The notes: generated by a model from the letters alone, not told the origin. Counted from the first letter of the stretch, positions 18,241-26,770 are shown. The stretch: DNA of 64,000 nt from Actinomadura rifamycini DSM 43936 (GCF_000425065.1 NZ_AULB01000031.1:1-64000); one strand, 5' to 3'. A program made the numbers and translations.

Positions 18241-18825
18241 TCAGGCGTGGATCCGGGCGACGATGAGGGCGGCCAGCGCGGCGTAGGCGGCGGAGTCGTC
18301 CAGGCCCGTCCGGGCCTTGATGTCGCCGCGGTGGATCGACTCCATGACCTGCCCGGCGACGGCGCCGACGAAGGCCGCGTCGGCGTCCGGGGCCGCCTCG
18401 CTCACCAGGCCGCGCACGCGGCGGACGGCGAAGCCGGTGTTCTCCTCGTAGATCTCGCGGGCCGGGGGGAACGCGTCCAGGTCGGCGAAGAAGGCGGGGG
18501 ACGCGGGCGCGAGCTCGGCGGAGATGGCCCGCAGGTAGGCGCCGACGCGCTCGCGGGGCCCCCGCCGGGCGGGGACGGCGTCCAGGGCGGCCTCGACGCG
18601 CTCGGTGGCGCGGCGGAAGAAGGCGCGGACGACCGTGACGATGATCTGCTCGCGGCTGGCGGCGACCGTGTAGAGGGTGCTCTTCGAGCAGCGCAGTTCG
18701 GCGGCCAGGTCGGCGACGCCGAGGCCGGCGAAGCCGCGGGCGAGGAAGAGGGCGGTGAGGCGGTCGACGAGGTCGGCGCGGCGGCGTTCCGCGCGGGTCC
18801 GGGGGGTGCCGTCCACCGAGGTCAT
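18241..18825 (-). CDS. TetR family regulator of the divergent acyl-CoA dehydrogenase
   Basis: The 194-residue protein has an N-terminal helix-turn-helix at about 18-62 (LTALFLARGFAGLGVADLAAELRCSKSTLY) and a C-terminal effector domain. It starts at ATG 18825, 73 nt from the divergent acyl-CoA dehydrogenase. The space between holds a perfect 12-bp inverted repeat that overlaps the likely promoters of both. By context it probably responds to an acyl-CoA or a fatty/branched acid, which is an inference from the neighbour only. Confidence 0.87.
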   Translation of the reverse strand: MTSVDGTPRTRAERRRADLVDRLTALFLARGFAGLGVADLAAELRCSKSTLYTVAASREQIIVTVVRAFFRRATERVEAALDAVPARRGPRERVGAYLRAISAELAPASPAFFADLDAFPPAREIYEENTGFAVRRVRGLVSEAAPDADAAFVGAVAGQVMESIHRGDIKARTGLDDSAAYAALAALIVARIHA

Positions 18826-18832
18826 GCCAGAA

Positions 18833-18874
18833 ACGGTACCAAAATGGGGCCTTTGGTACTCGTTTTGGTACCGT
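18833..18874. promoter_or_regulatory. TetR operator: 12-bp inverted repeat
   Basis: ACGGTACCAAAA (18833-18844) is repeated inverted as TTTTGGTACCGT (18863-18874), with a third half-site TTTGGTAC at 18853-18860 between them. It occupies the whole divergent promoter region. Confidence 0.8.
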
Positions 18875-18898
18875 CGGGGTGACGAGAGGAGCCCGCCC

Positions 18899-20041
18899 AT
18901 GCCCGCCATCCGTTCCTTGCCGACCCAGGAGTCGGCGGACCTGATCGCGCTGACCCGGGAGATCGCGGCGAAGGAGCTCGCGCCGCGGGTCGCGGACGCC
19001 GAGCGCACCGGGGAGTTCGCGCGCGACGTGTTCACGACGCTGGGGCGGGCGGGGCTGCTGTCGCTCCCCTACCCGGAGGAGTTCGGCGGCGGCGCCCAGC
19101 CGTACGAGATCTACCTGCAGGTCTTGGAGGAGATCGGCGCGGTGTGGGCGAGCGTGGGCGTCGGGGTGAGCGTGCACGCGCTGTCGTGCTTCCCGCTGTT
19201 CACGGCCGGGACGGACGAGCAGCGGGCGCGGTGGTTGCCGGACATGCTGTCGGGCGAGCGGCTCGGCGCGTACTGCCTGTCGGAGGCGCACGCGGGGTCG
19301 GACCCGGCGGCGATGCGCGCGAAGGCCGTGCGGGACGGCGACTCCTACGTGCTGAACGGCGCGAAGGCGTGGACGACGCACGGCGGGAAGGCCGACTTCT
19401 ACACGGTGATGGCGCGGACGTCCGACGACGGGGCGCGCGGCATCTCGTGCTTCCACGTGCCGGCGGGCACGCCCGGGCTGGAGTTCGACGCGCCCGAGGA
19501 CAAGATGGGCCTGATGGGCTCGACGACCGCGACGGTGCGGCTGGAGGGCGTCCGGGTCCCGGCGGACCACCTGATCGGGCGCGAGGGGCAGGGGCTGTCG
19601 ATCGCGCTGGCGGGGCTGGACGCGGGCCGGCTGGGCATCGCGGCGGTCGCGACGGGGCTCGCGCAGGGGGCGCTCGACACGGCGGTCGCGTACGCGAAGG
19701 AGCGCGAGGCGTTCGGCAAGGCGATCATCGAGCATCAGGGGCTCGCGTTCGTCCTCGCCGACATGGAGGCGGCGGTCGAGTCGGCGCGGGCGACGTACCT
19801 GGCGGCGGCGCGGCTGAAGGACATGGGACGGCCGTACGGGCGGGAGGCGTCGGTGGCGAAGCTGGTCGCGACCGACAACGCCATGAAGGTGACGACGGAC
19901 GCCGTGCAGGTGCTCGGCGGCGCGGGCTACACGCGCGACTTCCCGGTGGAGCGCAACATGCGCGAGGCCAAGGTCATGCAGATCTTCGAGGGGACGAACC
20001 AGATCCAGCGGCTCGTGATCTCCCGCCACCTGGCGCGCTGA
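18899..20041 (+). CDS. Acyl-CoA dehydrogenase
   Basis: A 380-aa FAD enzyme introducing an alpha-beta double bond into an acyl-CoA. It shows YCLSEAHAGSDPAA (flavin/substrate region), WTTHGGKADFYTVMART, GRLGIAAVATGLAQGALD, VQVLGGAGYTRDFPVER, and the catalytic base Glu364 in MQIFEGTNQIQR, the position used by short- and medium-chain enzymes. ATG 18899 is preceded by GAGAGGAG. It is monocistronic under the divergent TetR and ends before a GC-rich hairpin. Substrate chain length cannot be read with confidence. Confidence 0.9.
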   Translation: MPAIRSLPTQESADLIALTREIAAKELAPRVADAERTGEFARDVFTTLGRAGLLSLPYPEEFGGGAQPYEIYLQVLEEIGAVWASVGVGVSVHALSCFPLFTAGTDEQRARWLPDMLSGERLGAYCLSEAHAGSDPAAMRAKAVRDGDSYVLNGAKAWTTHGGKADFYTVMARTSDDGARGISCFHVPAGTPGLEFDAPEDKMGLMGSTTATVRLEGVRVPADHLIGREGQGLSIALAGLDAGRLGIAAVATGLAQGALDTAVAYAKEREAFGKAIIEHQGLAFVLADMEAAVESARATYLAAARLKDMGRPYGREASVAKLVATDNAMKVTTDAVQVLGGAGYTRDFPVERNMREAKVMQIFEGTNQIQRLVISRHLAR

Positions 20042-20060
20042 GCCGCACCGGAGGGACGCA

Positions 20061-20078
20061 CGCCGCCGTCCGGCGGCG
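20061..20078 (+). terminator. GC hairpin within a short tandem repeat
   Basis: CGCCGCC/GGCGGCG pair around a GTCC loop just after the acyl-CoA dehydrogenase. The 15-nt unit GCCGTCCGGCGGCGT is repeated twice (20065-20079, 20080-20094) with a partial third copy, making alternative hairpins possible. No U tract follows, so termination would be atypical. Confidence 0.45.
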
Positions 20079-20126
20079 TGCCGTCCGGCGGCGTGCCGTC
20101 GGGTCGTGCCGTGGGGTCGCGCCCGG

Positions 20127-20420
20127 TCAGCCTCGCAGGGCGGCGAGCCCCTTCTGCATGTCCTCGACGTTCATGACCGGGCAGATCTCGATCTCCGCGC
20201 CGAACTTCTGGAAGAACGTCTCGGTGAGGGCGGGCAGCTGGGAAGTGTCCTGCATGTCGAAGACGAGCGTGCAGGTGCGGCCGCCGTCGTAGGGATGGAA
20301 GTAGGCCGCCTCCGGCTTGAACTGCTCCAGCAGCGACTGCATGACCTGCGCCATCGTGCCGTCCGCGAGCAGTTCGTTCGAGACCTGGGTGTCCAGGCGT
20401 GCCCTCAGCATCATTCTCAT
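20127..20420 (-). CDS. Small DUF3303-like protein (dimeric alpha/beta barrel type)
   Basis: The 97-residue soluble protein begins MRMMLRARLDTQVSNELL and contains a KPEAAYFHPYDGGRTCTLVFDM core, resembling small actinobacterial proteins of the DUF3303 type with a ferredoxin-like dimeric barrel. Its biochemical role is unknown. It sits alone on the minus strand between an acyl-CoA dehydrogenase and the aromatic-degradation trio, so there is no operon context. Confidence in it being a real gene is good; the family assignment is moderate. Confidence 0.7.
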   Translation of the reverse strand: MRMMLRARLDTQVSNELLADGTMAQVMQSLLEQFKPEAAYFHPYDGGRTCTLVFDMQDTSQLPALTETFFQKFGAEIEICPVMNVEDMQKGLAALRG

Positions 20421-20633
20421 CGCGTACCCCCGGGTCGCGGGGCCGGCGCCCCCGCGCCCGCTGAGTCCCCTGCGACGTCGCCGTCAGCGTCTCCCCGAAC
20501 GCCCCGGATAAACCGGCCTCCCGGCGCACCGCCTCACGTCATCCACGGGACGGATCGTCCGCATACGGGGAATCTATTTCCCTGATCAGTGGGCGGTGAC
20601 CCAAGGTTGGAGCACCGACCGAAGGGAGCCGCC

Positions 20634-21752
20634 GTGGAGAACGTCCTCATCGTCGGCGCGGGCACCGCCGGGCCCGCGCTGGCGACGCTGCTGGCCCGCG
20701 CGGGCGTCGCCGTCGACGTCGCCGAGCTCGGCGCGCGGCCGGCGGCGCTCGGGTCCGGGATCACGCTGCAGGGCAACGCGCTGCGGGTGCTGCGCGACCT
20801 CGGCGTGTGGGAGCGGGTCGCGGCGGCCGGGTTCGCGTTCGACGTGCTGGGCCTGCGGGCGCCGGACGGGACGCTGCTGGCCGAGATCCCGGACGTCCGC
20901 AGCGGCGGCCCCGACCTGCCCGCGACCGTCGGGATGCACCGGCCGGAGCTGAACCGGATCCTCGCGGACGCGACGCGCGACGCGGGGGCCCGCATCCGGT
21001 ACGGGACCACCGTGGACGCCCTCGACGACCGCGGCGACCACGTCGTCGCGCACCTGTCGGACGGGACGGCCGCGCGGTACGACCTCGTGGTCGGCGCGGA
21101 CGGCGTCCGGTCGGCGGTGCGGCGGCTCATCGGCATCGGCACCGAGCCGGCGCCGACGGGGATGGGCATCTGGCGCGTCCACACGCGGCGCCCGGAGCGC
21201 GTCGAGCGGACCGACCTGGTCTACGGCGGGCCCTGCTTCATCGCCGGGTACTGCCCGACCGGCCCCGACACCATGTACGCGTACCTGGTGGAGCGGGCGC
21301 GCCCGCGCGAGTCGATCGCGGACGCCGACAAGCCGGCGCACATGCGGGCGCTCGCCGAGGCGTACGGCGGGGTCTGGGCGGAGATCCGCGACGACATCAC
21401 CGACCCGGACCGCATCAACTACACGTGGTTCGAGTCGCTGCTGGTCGACCGCCCGTGGAACCGCGGGCGGGTCGTCCTGATCGGGGACGCCGCGCACGCC
21501 TGCCCGCCCACCCTCGCGCAGGGCGCCGCACAGTGCCTGGAGGACGCCGCCGTCCTCGCCGAGCTGCTGCTCGCCGCCGGCGGCCCCGGCCGGGCCGTCT
21601 TCGAGGCGTTCATGGACCGCCGGTACGAGCGCGCGAGGGCCGTCGTGGAGGCGTCCGTCCGGCTCGGCGAATGGCAGCTGGACCCGTCCCCGGACGCCGA
21701 CGTGCCCGGCCTGATGGGCCGCATCGGCGCCCTCGTCACCGAACTCCCCTGA
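20634..21752 (+). CDS. FAD-dependent aromatic monooxygenase
   Basis: The product (372 aa) is a group A flavoprotein hydroxylase: FAD motif GAGTAGPALATLLARAG near the N-terminus, the NADPH/FAD motif VVGADGVRSAVRR, and GDAAHACPPTLAQGAAQCLEDA as the FAD ribityl-binding segment. It should hydroxylate an aromatic or related ring using NAD(P)H and O2. GTG 20634 follows GAAGGGAG; an upstream ATG at 20589 adds residues not shared by the family. It starts a three-gene operon with a VOC dioxygenase 16 nt downstream and an FAH-type hydrolase. Confidence 0.87.
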   Translation: MENVLIVGAGTAGPALATLLARAGVAVDVAELGARPAALGSGITLQGNALRVLRDLGVWERVAAAGFAFDVLGLRAPDGTLLAEIPDVRSGGPDLPATVGMHRPELNRILADATRDAGARIRYGTTVDALDDRGDHVVAHLSDGTAARYDLVVGADGVRSAVRRLIGIGTEPAPTGMGIWRVHTRRPERVERTDLVYGGPCFIAGYCPTGPDTMYAYLVERARPRESIADADKPAHMRALAEAYGGVWAEIRDDITDPDRINYTWFESLLVDRPWNRGRVVLIGDAAHACPPTLAQGAAQCLEDAAVLAELLLAAGGPGRAVFEAFMDRRYERARAVVEASVRLGEWQLDPSPDADVPGLMGRIGALVTELP

Positions 21753-21768
21753 CCCCGCAAGGAGCACG

Positions 21769-22707
21769 ATGTCCGACCGTCTCATCACCCACCTCCGGCA
21801 CGTCGACCTCGCCGTGCCCGACTTCGAGCGGCAGCGCGATTTCTACGCCGGCGTCTGGGGCCTCACCGAGGTCGCGGACGACTCCGGCATCTCGTTCCTC
21901 GCCGCCGAGGGGTCGCCCGAGCGGTACGTCGTCCGGCTGCGGCGGGACGCCGAGAAGCGGCTCGACCTCGTGGCGTTCGGCGCCGCGTCGCCCGCCGACG
22001 TGGACGCGCTCGCCGAGCGGCTCGGCGCCGCGGGCGTCCGGCTGATCGGCGAGCCCGCGGCCCTGGCGACGCCCGGCGGCGGCTACGGCTTCCGGTTCTT
22101 CGACGTCGACGGCCGCACGGTCGAGGTGTCGGCCGACGTCGCCGTCCGCGCCCACCGGAGACTGGAGGAGCGCGAGGCCGTCCCGGTGCGGCTGTCGCAC
22201 GTGGTGCTGAACTCCCCCGACATCGGCGCGACCCGCCGCTGGTACGAGGCGCACCTCGGCTTCGCGCTCAGCGACACGCTGTCGTCGCCGCACATGGGCG
22301 AGGTCATGCATTTCCTGCGCTGCAACCCGCGGCACCACAGCCTGGCGATCGCGAAGGGGCCGCACACGTCCGTCCACCACGTGTCGTTCGAGATGCGCGG
22401 GCTCGACGAGTACATGTACGGGACCGGGCGGCTGCTGCGCGCGGGCGTCCGCATGATCTGGGGGCCCGGTCGGCACCTGGCGGGCGACAACACGTTCTCG
22501 TACTTCCTCGACCCGCACGGCAACACCGTCGAGTACACCACCGAGCTGGAGACGCTCGACGAGGACGCCTGGCACCCGCACGTGTACGACTTCTCGCGGC
22601 CCGAGGTCACCGATCAGTGGGGGACCGCCAACCCGATGAACGAGCTGGTCGCGAAGGAGTCGTTCAACGATCCGGACCGGGGCGTGTTCGTCGCCCCGCC
22701 GGTCTGA
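21769..22707 (+). CDS. VOC-family extradiol (catechol 2,3-) dioxygenase-like protein
   Basis: Two vicinal-oxygen-chelate modules make up this 312-aa protein: residues about 5-130 (LRHVDLAVPDFERQRDFYAGVWGL) and about 140-290. The second carries the Fe(II) ligand set expected of a ring-cleaving dioxygenase: His in LSHVVLNS, His in VHHVSFE and Glu in NTVEYTTE. It would open a dihydroxylated ring made by the preceding monooxygenase. ATG 21769 follows AAGGAG. Which diol is cleaved is unknown. Confidence 0.85.
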   Translation: MSDRLITHLRHVDLAVPDFERQRDFYAGVWGLTEVADDSGISFLAAEGSPERYVVRLRRDAEKRLDLVAFGAASPADVDALAERLGAAGVRLIGEPAALATPGGGYGFRFFDVDGRTVEVSADVAVRAHRRLEEREAVPVRLSHVVLNSPDIGATRRWYEAHLGFALSDTLSSPHMGEVMHFLRCNPRHHSLAIAKGPHTSVHHVSFEMRGLDEYMYGTGRLLRAGVRMIWGPGRHLAGDNTFSYFLDPHGNTVEYTTELETLDEDAWHPHVYDFSRPEVTDQWGTANPMNELVAKESFNDPDRGVFVAPPV

Positions 22708-22721
22708 TCCCGGGAGCCCGC

Positions 22722-23681
22722 ATGCGCCTCGCCACCTTCGAGCACGCCGGCCGCGTCCGCTGCGGCATCGTCGAGTCCGGGACGATCCGGCCGTTCCCGG
22801 ACGGGACGCGCCTGATCGACGTCCTGGACGTCCTCGGCCCGTCCGGTCCGGGCGGCCTCCCGGAGCCGGACGGCCCGCCCGTGGACGTCGCGGACGTGCG
22901 GCTGCTGCCGCCCGTCGAACCGCCGTCCGTCCGGGACTTCGTCGCCTTCGAGGAGCACGTCGAGGGCGTGCGCCGCGCGGTCGACGGCGCGGCGGGCGTC
23001 CCGGACGCCTGGTACGACGCGCCGACGTTCTACTTCGCGAACCCGCACGCGATGATCGGCGCCCGCGACGACCTGCCCGTCCCGCCGGGCTGCGCGGAGC
23101 TGGACTTCGAACTGGAGGTCGCCGCGGTGGTCGGCCGGGCGGGCGGCGACCTGTCGCCGGCCGCGGCCCGCGACCGCATCGCGGGGTACACGGTCTTCAA
23201 CGACTGGTCGGCGCGCGACCTGCAGTCCCGCGAGATGCGGGTCGGCCTCGGCCCCTGCAAGGGCAAGGACTTCGCGACGACGCTCGGCCCGTGGCTCGTC
23301 ACCGCCGACGAGCTGGAGCCGTTCCGGGACGCCGGCGGGTTCCTGCGGCTCGCGCTGACCGCCGAGGTCAACGGCGAGGTCGTCGGCCGCGACCTGCTGT
23401 CGAACATGGGCTGGCCGTTCGAGGACCTCGTCGCCTACGCGTCGCGCGGCACCCGGGTGCGCCCCGGCGACGTCCTCGGCTCGGGCACCTGCGGCAACGG
23501 CGGCTGCCTCGCCGAGCTGTGGGGCCTGCGCGGCGGGCGGGACGACCCGCCGCCGCTGCGTCCCGGCGACGTCGTCACCCTCACGGTCGAGGGCATCGGC
23601 ACGGTGTCGAACCGCGTCGTCGAGGGCCGCGCCGCGCCGCCCGTCCCGCCCGCCCGCAGGCGCCCCCGGGCCCGCCCCTGA
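22722..23681 (+). CDS. Fumarylacetoacetate hydrolase (FAH) family protein
   Basis: This 319-residue protein has a short N-terminal domain and the FAH catalytic fold. The metal ligands are in ELDFELEVAAVVG (E-x-E type), YTVFNDWSARDLQ is the family core, and LGSGTCGNGGCL with a final TVEGIGTVSNRVV closes the fold. FAH-family enzymes hydrolyse or isomerise diketo acids, so it probably acts on the meta-cleavage product of the upstream dioxygenase. It starts at ATG 22722, 14 nt after the dioxygenase, behind CGGGAG. A hydratase or decarboxylase role is an alternative. Confidence 0.86.
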   Translation: MRLATFEHAGRVRCGIVESGTIRPFPDGTRLIDVLDVLGPSGPGGLPEPDGPPVDVADVRLLPPVEPPSVRDFVAFEEHVEGVRRAVDGAAGVPDAWYDAPTFYFANPHAMIGARDDLPVPPGCAELDFELEVAAVVGRAGGDLSPAAARDRIAGYTVFNDWSARDLQSREMRVGLGPCKGKDFATTLGPWLVTADELEPFRDAGGFLRLALTAEVNGEVVGRDLLSNMGWPFEDLVAYASRGTRVRPGDVLGSGTCGNGGCLAELWGLRGGRDDPPPLRPGDVVTLTVEGIGTVSNRVVEGRAAPPVPPARRRPRARP

Positions 23682-23848
23682 CCCCGCTCCCCCGCCCCGC
23701 GGCGCCGGGCGGCGCCGCCGCCGGTCCGGGCGCACGTGTAGCGCGCCGCGTCCCGGGAAGGGTGCAGGCACTCCGCCCGCCGCGCGCGCCGTGCGGCGGG
23801 CGGCGCCATGGACCAAGCGCCGTGCACCACCGGGATGGAGGTCGTCGG

Positions 23849-24766
23849 ATGGGCCGCTCCGGATCCGACGGGACGCTCGTCGGCCGCAACCTGCTCGCGG
23901 GACCGGAACCCGACGTGGCGGGCAACGCCGGCCACCGGGACCCGCCTCCCCGGATGGGGTTCTTCACCGACACGTCGGTGTGCATCGGCTGCAAGGCGTG
24001 CGAGGTGGCCTGCAAGGAGTGGAACGCGGTGCCCGAGGACGGCCTGGAGTTCACGGGCATGTCCTACGACAACACGCAGGGGCTCGGCGCCGACACGTGG
24101 CGGCACGTCGCGTTCATCGAGCAGGACAGGCCGGTGTCGGCGCGGCCCGAGGCCGAGGGCGTCCCGTCCGCCGAGGGCGACGGCGGGATGCGCTGGCTGA
24201 TGGCTTCGGACGTCTGCAAGCACTGCACGCACGCGGCGTGCCTGGACGTCTGCCCGACCGGGTCGCTGTTCCGCACCGAGTTCGGCACGGTGGTGGTGCA
24301 GGAGGACATCTGCAACGGGTGCGGCTACTGCATCCCCGCGTGCCCCTACGGGGTCATCGACCAGCGCAAGGGCGACGGGCGGGCGTGGAAGTGCACGCTG
24401 TGCTACGACCGGCTCGGGGTGGGGATGGAGCCGGCGTGCGCGAAGGCGTGCCCCACCGACTCCATCCAGTTCGGGCCGCTGGACGAGCTGCGCGAGCGGG
24501 CCGCGATGCGCGTCGAGCAGCTGCACGGCATGGGCGTGGAGGACGCGCGGCTGTACGGGCACGATCCGGACGACGGGGTCGGCGGCGACGGCGCGTTCTT
24601 CCTGCTGCTGGACGAACCGGAGGTGTACGGGCTGCCACCCGACCCGGTGGTCACCACGCGGGACCTGCCGTCGATGTGGCGGCACGCGGGCGTCGCGGCG
24701 GCGGCGCTGGCGGGCGGGCTCGCCGCGGTGTTCGCCGTCCACGGGCCGCGGGGAGGCGCGCGGTGA
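23849..24766 (+). CDS. Formate dehydrogenase-type 4Fe-4S subunit (FdhB/NrfC-like)
   Basis: The 305-aa electron-transfer subunit carries sixteen cysteines for four [4Fe-4S] clusters: CIGCKACEVACKEWN, CKHCTHAACLDVCPTG, CNGCGYCIPACPYG and CTLCYDRLGVGMEPACAKACP. A C-terminal membrane helix (HAGVAAAALAGGLAAVFAV) would anchor it. MGFFTDTSVCIGC is characteristic of actinobacterial formate dehydrogenase beta subunits. ATG 23849 follows GGAGG at a 7-nt spacing. The next gene, an NrfD anchor, starts in a GTGA overlap. The expected molybdopterin catalytic subunit is not upstream; only 167 nt separate it from the FAH gene. Confidence 0.86.
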   Translation: MGRSGSDGTLVGRNLLAGPEPDVAGNAGHRDPPPRMGFFTDTSVCIGCKACEVACKEWNAVPEDGLEFTGMSYDNTQGLGADTWRHVAFIEQDRPVSARPEAEGVPSAEGDGGMRWLMASDVCKHCTHAACLDVCPTGSLFRTEFGTVVVQEDICNGCGYCIPACPYGVIDQRKGDGRAWKCTLCYDRLGVGMEPACAKACPTDSIQFGPLDELRERAAMRVEQLHGMGVEDARLYGHDPDDGVGGDGAFFLLLDEPEVYGLPPDPVVTTRDLPSMWRHAGVAAAALAGGLAAVFAVHGPRGGAR

Positions 24767-25800
24767 GCACGTCCGACGTGGGCCGCGACGGGATCACCGG
24801 GGCGCGGCCGGACCGGGAGGCGAGGATCGGGCAGGGCGGGCACCGCCCGGACGGGCGCCGCGGCCGGCGGGGCCGCCGCGGCGAGCGGGCGATGGTGCCG
24901 GACGCCGAGTTCCGCTCGTACTACGGCAAGCCGATCCTGAACCCGCCGGTCTGGAAGTCCGTCGACATCGCCGGGTACTTCTTCCTCGGCGGGCTCGCCG
25001 GGGCCGGGTCGGTGCTGGCCGCGGGGGCGCACTGGACGGGACGCCCGGCGGCGGCGCGGGCGCTGAAGGCCGCGTCGCTCGGGGCGATCTCGGGTTCGAC
25101 CGCCGCGCTGATCCACGATCTGGGCCGCCCCGGGCGCTTCTACAACATGCTGCGGGTGATGAAGCCGACGTCGCCGATGAGCATGGGCTCGTGGCTGCTG
25201 GCGGCGTACGGACCGCTGGCGGGCGCGGCGGCCGCCCTGGACGTCACGGGGCTGTTCCCGCGGCTCGGGCACGCCGCCACGGCCGGCGCGGCGGCCCTCG
25301 GGCCGGGCGTCGCCGCCTACACCGCCGTGCTGGCCGCCGACACGGCCGTCCCGGCCTGGCACGAGGGGTTCCGGGAGCTGCCGTTCGTGTTCGCGGGGTC
25401 GGCGGCGGTGGCGGCGTCCGGCATGGCGCTGGTCGCGGCACCGCCCCGGGAGACGGCGCCGATGCGGACGGCGGCGGTGTGCGGGGCGGCGCTCGAGCTG
25501 GGCGCGGCGACGCTGATGGAGCGGCGGCTCGGCATCATCGCGGAGAACTACCGGGAGGGCACGGGCGGGCGGCTGATGCGCGCGGCGCGGGTGCTCACGG
25601 CGGCGGGCGCGGCGGGCGGGGCGCTGCTCGGCGGCCGGAACCGGACGGCGGCGGCGCTCTGCGGCGCGGCCCTGCTCGCGGGTTCGGCGTGCACCCGGTT
25701 CGGGGTGTTCCACGCGGGCATGCGGTCGGCGAAGGACCCGAAGTACACGGTGGTGCCGCAGCGGGAGCGGATCCGGGAGCGCGCGGCCGAACCCGCGTGA
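24763..25800 (+). CDS. NrfD/PsrC-like membrane anchor subunit
   Basis: A 345-aa polytopic membrane protein, with a charged Arg/Gly-rich N-terminal 45 residues followed by about eight hydrophobic segments. VWKSVDIAGYFFLGGLAGAGS and STAALIHDLGRPGRFYNMLRV are NrfD-family hallmarks. It should carry the quinone site for electrons arriving through the FeS subunit encoded just upstream, with which it overlaps by GTGA. The pair forms the electron-transfer half of a complex-iron-sulfur molybdoenzyme, without the catalytic half here. Confidence 0.85.
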   Translation: MSTSDVGRDGITGARPDREARIGQGGHRPDGRRGRRGRRGERAMVPDAEFRSYYGKPILNPPVWKSVDIAGYFFLGGLAGAGSVLAAGAHWTGRPAAARALKAASLGAISGSTAALIHDLGRPGRFYNMLRVMKPTSPMSMGSWLLAAYGPLAGAAAALDVTGLFPRLGHAATAGAAALGPGVAAYTAVLAADTAVPAWHEGFRELPFVFAGSAAVAASGMALVAAPPRETAPMRTAAVCGAALELGAATLMERRLGIIAENYREGTGGRLMRAARVLTAAGAAGGALLGGRNRTAAALCGAALLAGSACTRFGVFHAGMRSAKDPKYTVVPQRERIRERAAEPA

Positions 25801-25915
25801 GCGCCCGCCGGGCGGGCCCGCCCCGGGTGATCACCGCGCCGGGGGCGTCGTACGCTGAAGCCGTCGGGGCCGCGGGGGCGGCGCCGGACCGGTAGGTACA
25901 CGGTCAGCGGGGTAG

Positions 25916-26548
25916 ATGAAGCACATGCGGGACGCACCGGGACGTTTCGACCTCACGATGCTGCACGCCGCGTACGACGCCTTCCGCCGGGACGCCGACT
26001 GGCTGGCGGCGGAGGGCGGGTCCAGCCCGGCGGCGGCGGACGTGTGGGCGCTGTTCGCGCTGCACTGGCGGGCGCAGCAGGCCGCGGAGCGGCGGGCGCT
26101 GTGGTCGGTCATGCGGCACGTGCCCGGCGGGCCGCCCGGGCGGGCCGCCGCCCTCGACGCGATGGACGCCCTGGCGCTCCGCACCGTCCCGCTGGTCGAC
26201 GCGGTGGACGCGGCGGTGGAGCACCACGACGCGCGGGTGCTCGCCGCGTACGCCCGGGACCTCCGCAAGGCGGTGCGCGCACTCCTGGACCACAAGGAGG
26301 CGGAGGTCCTGCCGCTGATCCACGACAGCCTCACGGCGTTCGAGTGGGGCACCTTCGACGTCGAGTTCCGGCACGAGATCGGCGTCCGCGGGCTGCGGCT
26401 CTTCCTGCCCTGGCTGCTGGACGGCGCGCCGGAGCCGACGTGCCGCGCGGTGCTGGGGCTCCAGCCGGTCCCGATCCGGCTGGTCTGCCGCCGCAGCTGG
26501 CTGCCGCGCTACCGGCGCCGCAGGCACCGGACCGCACCCGCCTTCTGA
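25916..26548 (+). CDS. Hemerythrin-like domain protein
   Basis: This 210-residue helical protein resembles the HHE hemerythrin-like family: early TMLHAAYDAFRRD, then FALHWRAQQAAERRALW, and HHDARVLAAYARDLRKAVRALLDHKEAEVLPLI as the metal-ligand helices. Such proteins bind a di-iron centre and sense or store O2, NO or iron. The C-terminus is very basic. It starts at ATG 25916 or 25925. The stop lies in the first of two exact 15-nt tandem repeats (ACCCGCCTTCTGATC, 26536-26550 and 26551-26565). Confidence 0.65.
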   Translation: MKHMRDAPGRFDLTMLHAAYDAFRRDADWLAAEGGSSPAAADVWALFALHWRAQQAAERRALWSVMRHVPGGPPGRAAALDAMDALALRTVPLVDAVDAAVEHHDARVLAAYARDLRKAVRALLDHKEAEVLPLIHDSLTAFEWGTFDVEFRHEIGVRGLRLFLPWLLDGAPEPTCRAVLGLQPVPIRLVCRRSWLPRYRRRRHRTAPAF

Positions 26549-26611
26549 TCACCCGCCTTCTGATCACCTGCCTCCCGCTGGTTCTGTCGGTGCCGGGTTC
26601 TAGGCTCCCGC

Positions 26612-26763
26612 GCGGGAGCGCGCCCGGTGTGCAGGCCGCGGTTCGCGAAAGGGAGATGCGGAGACGCCGCCCCGGGAGGGGCGACGGCTCGCGACTCGCC
26701 GGGGCACCAGCCCGCCGCCGACGGTTCTCGGGCGCGCTCCCCGCCCGGCAGGCAGGGAAGGAG
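26612..26763 (+). promoter_or_regulatory. Candidate structured RNA leader upstream of the TROVE gene
   Basis: A perfect 12-bp long-range stem (GGGAGCGCGCCC at 26614-26625 with its exact complement at 26730-26741) encloses about 104 nt. Inside are GGTG/CACC pairing (26626-26629 with 26705-26708) and a 6-bp hairpin with a GGGA loop (CGCCCC/GGGGCG, 26668-26683). The ribosome binding site AAGGAG follows at 26758. A TAGGCT -10-like hexamer lies at 26601-26606. It could be a cis-regulatory leader or a small RNA bound by the TROVE protein; I match it to no known riboswitch. Confidence 0.35.
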
Positions 26764-26770
26764 ACGCGCC

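Noticed and set aside
20065..20100. Short tandem repeat as a possible CRISPR or regulatory array
   Set aside because: Units are 15 nt, adjacent without spacers, and number only two and a half; they form a GC hairpin.
23682..23848. Selenocysteine insertion element or end of a lost formate dehydrogenase gene
   Set aside because: The stretch is GC-rich and can form hairpins, but no adjoining UGA-containing catalytic frame or pterin motif is visible.
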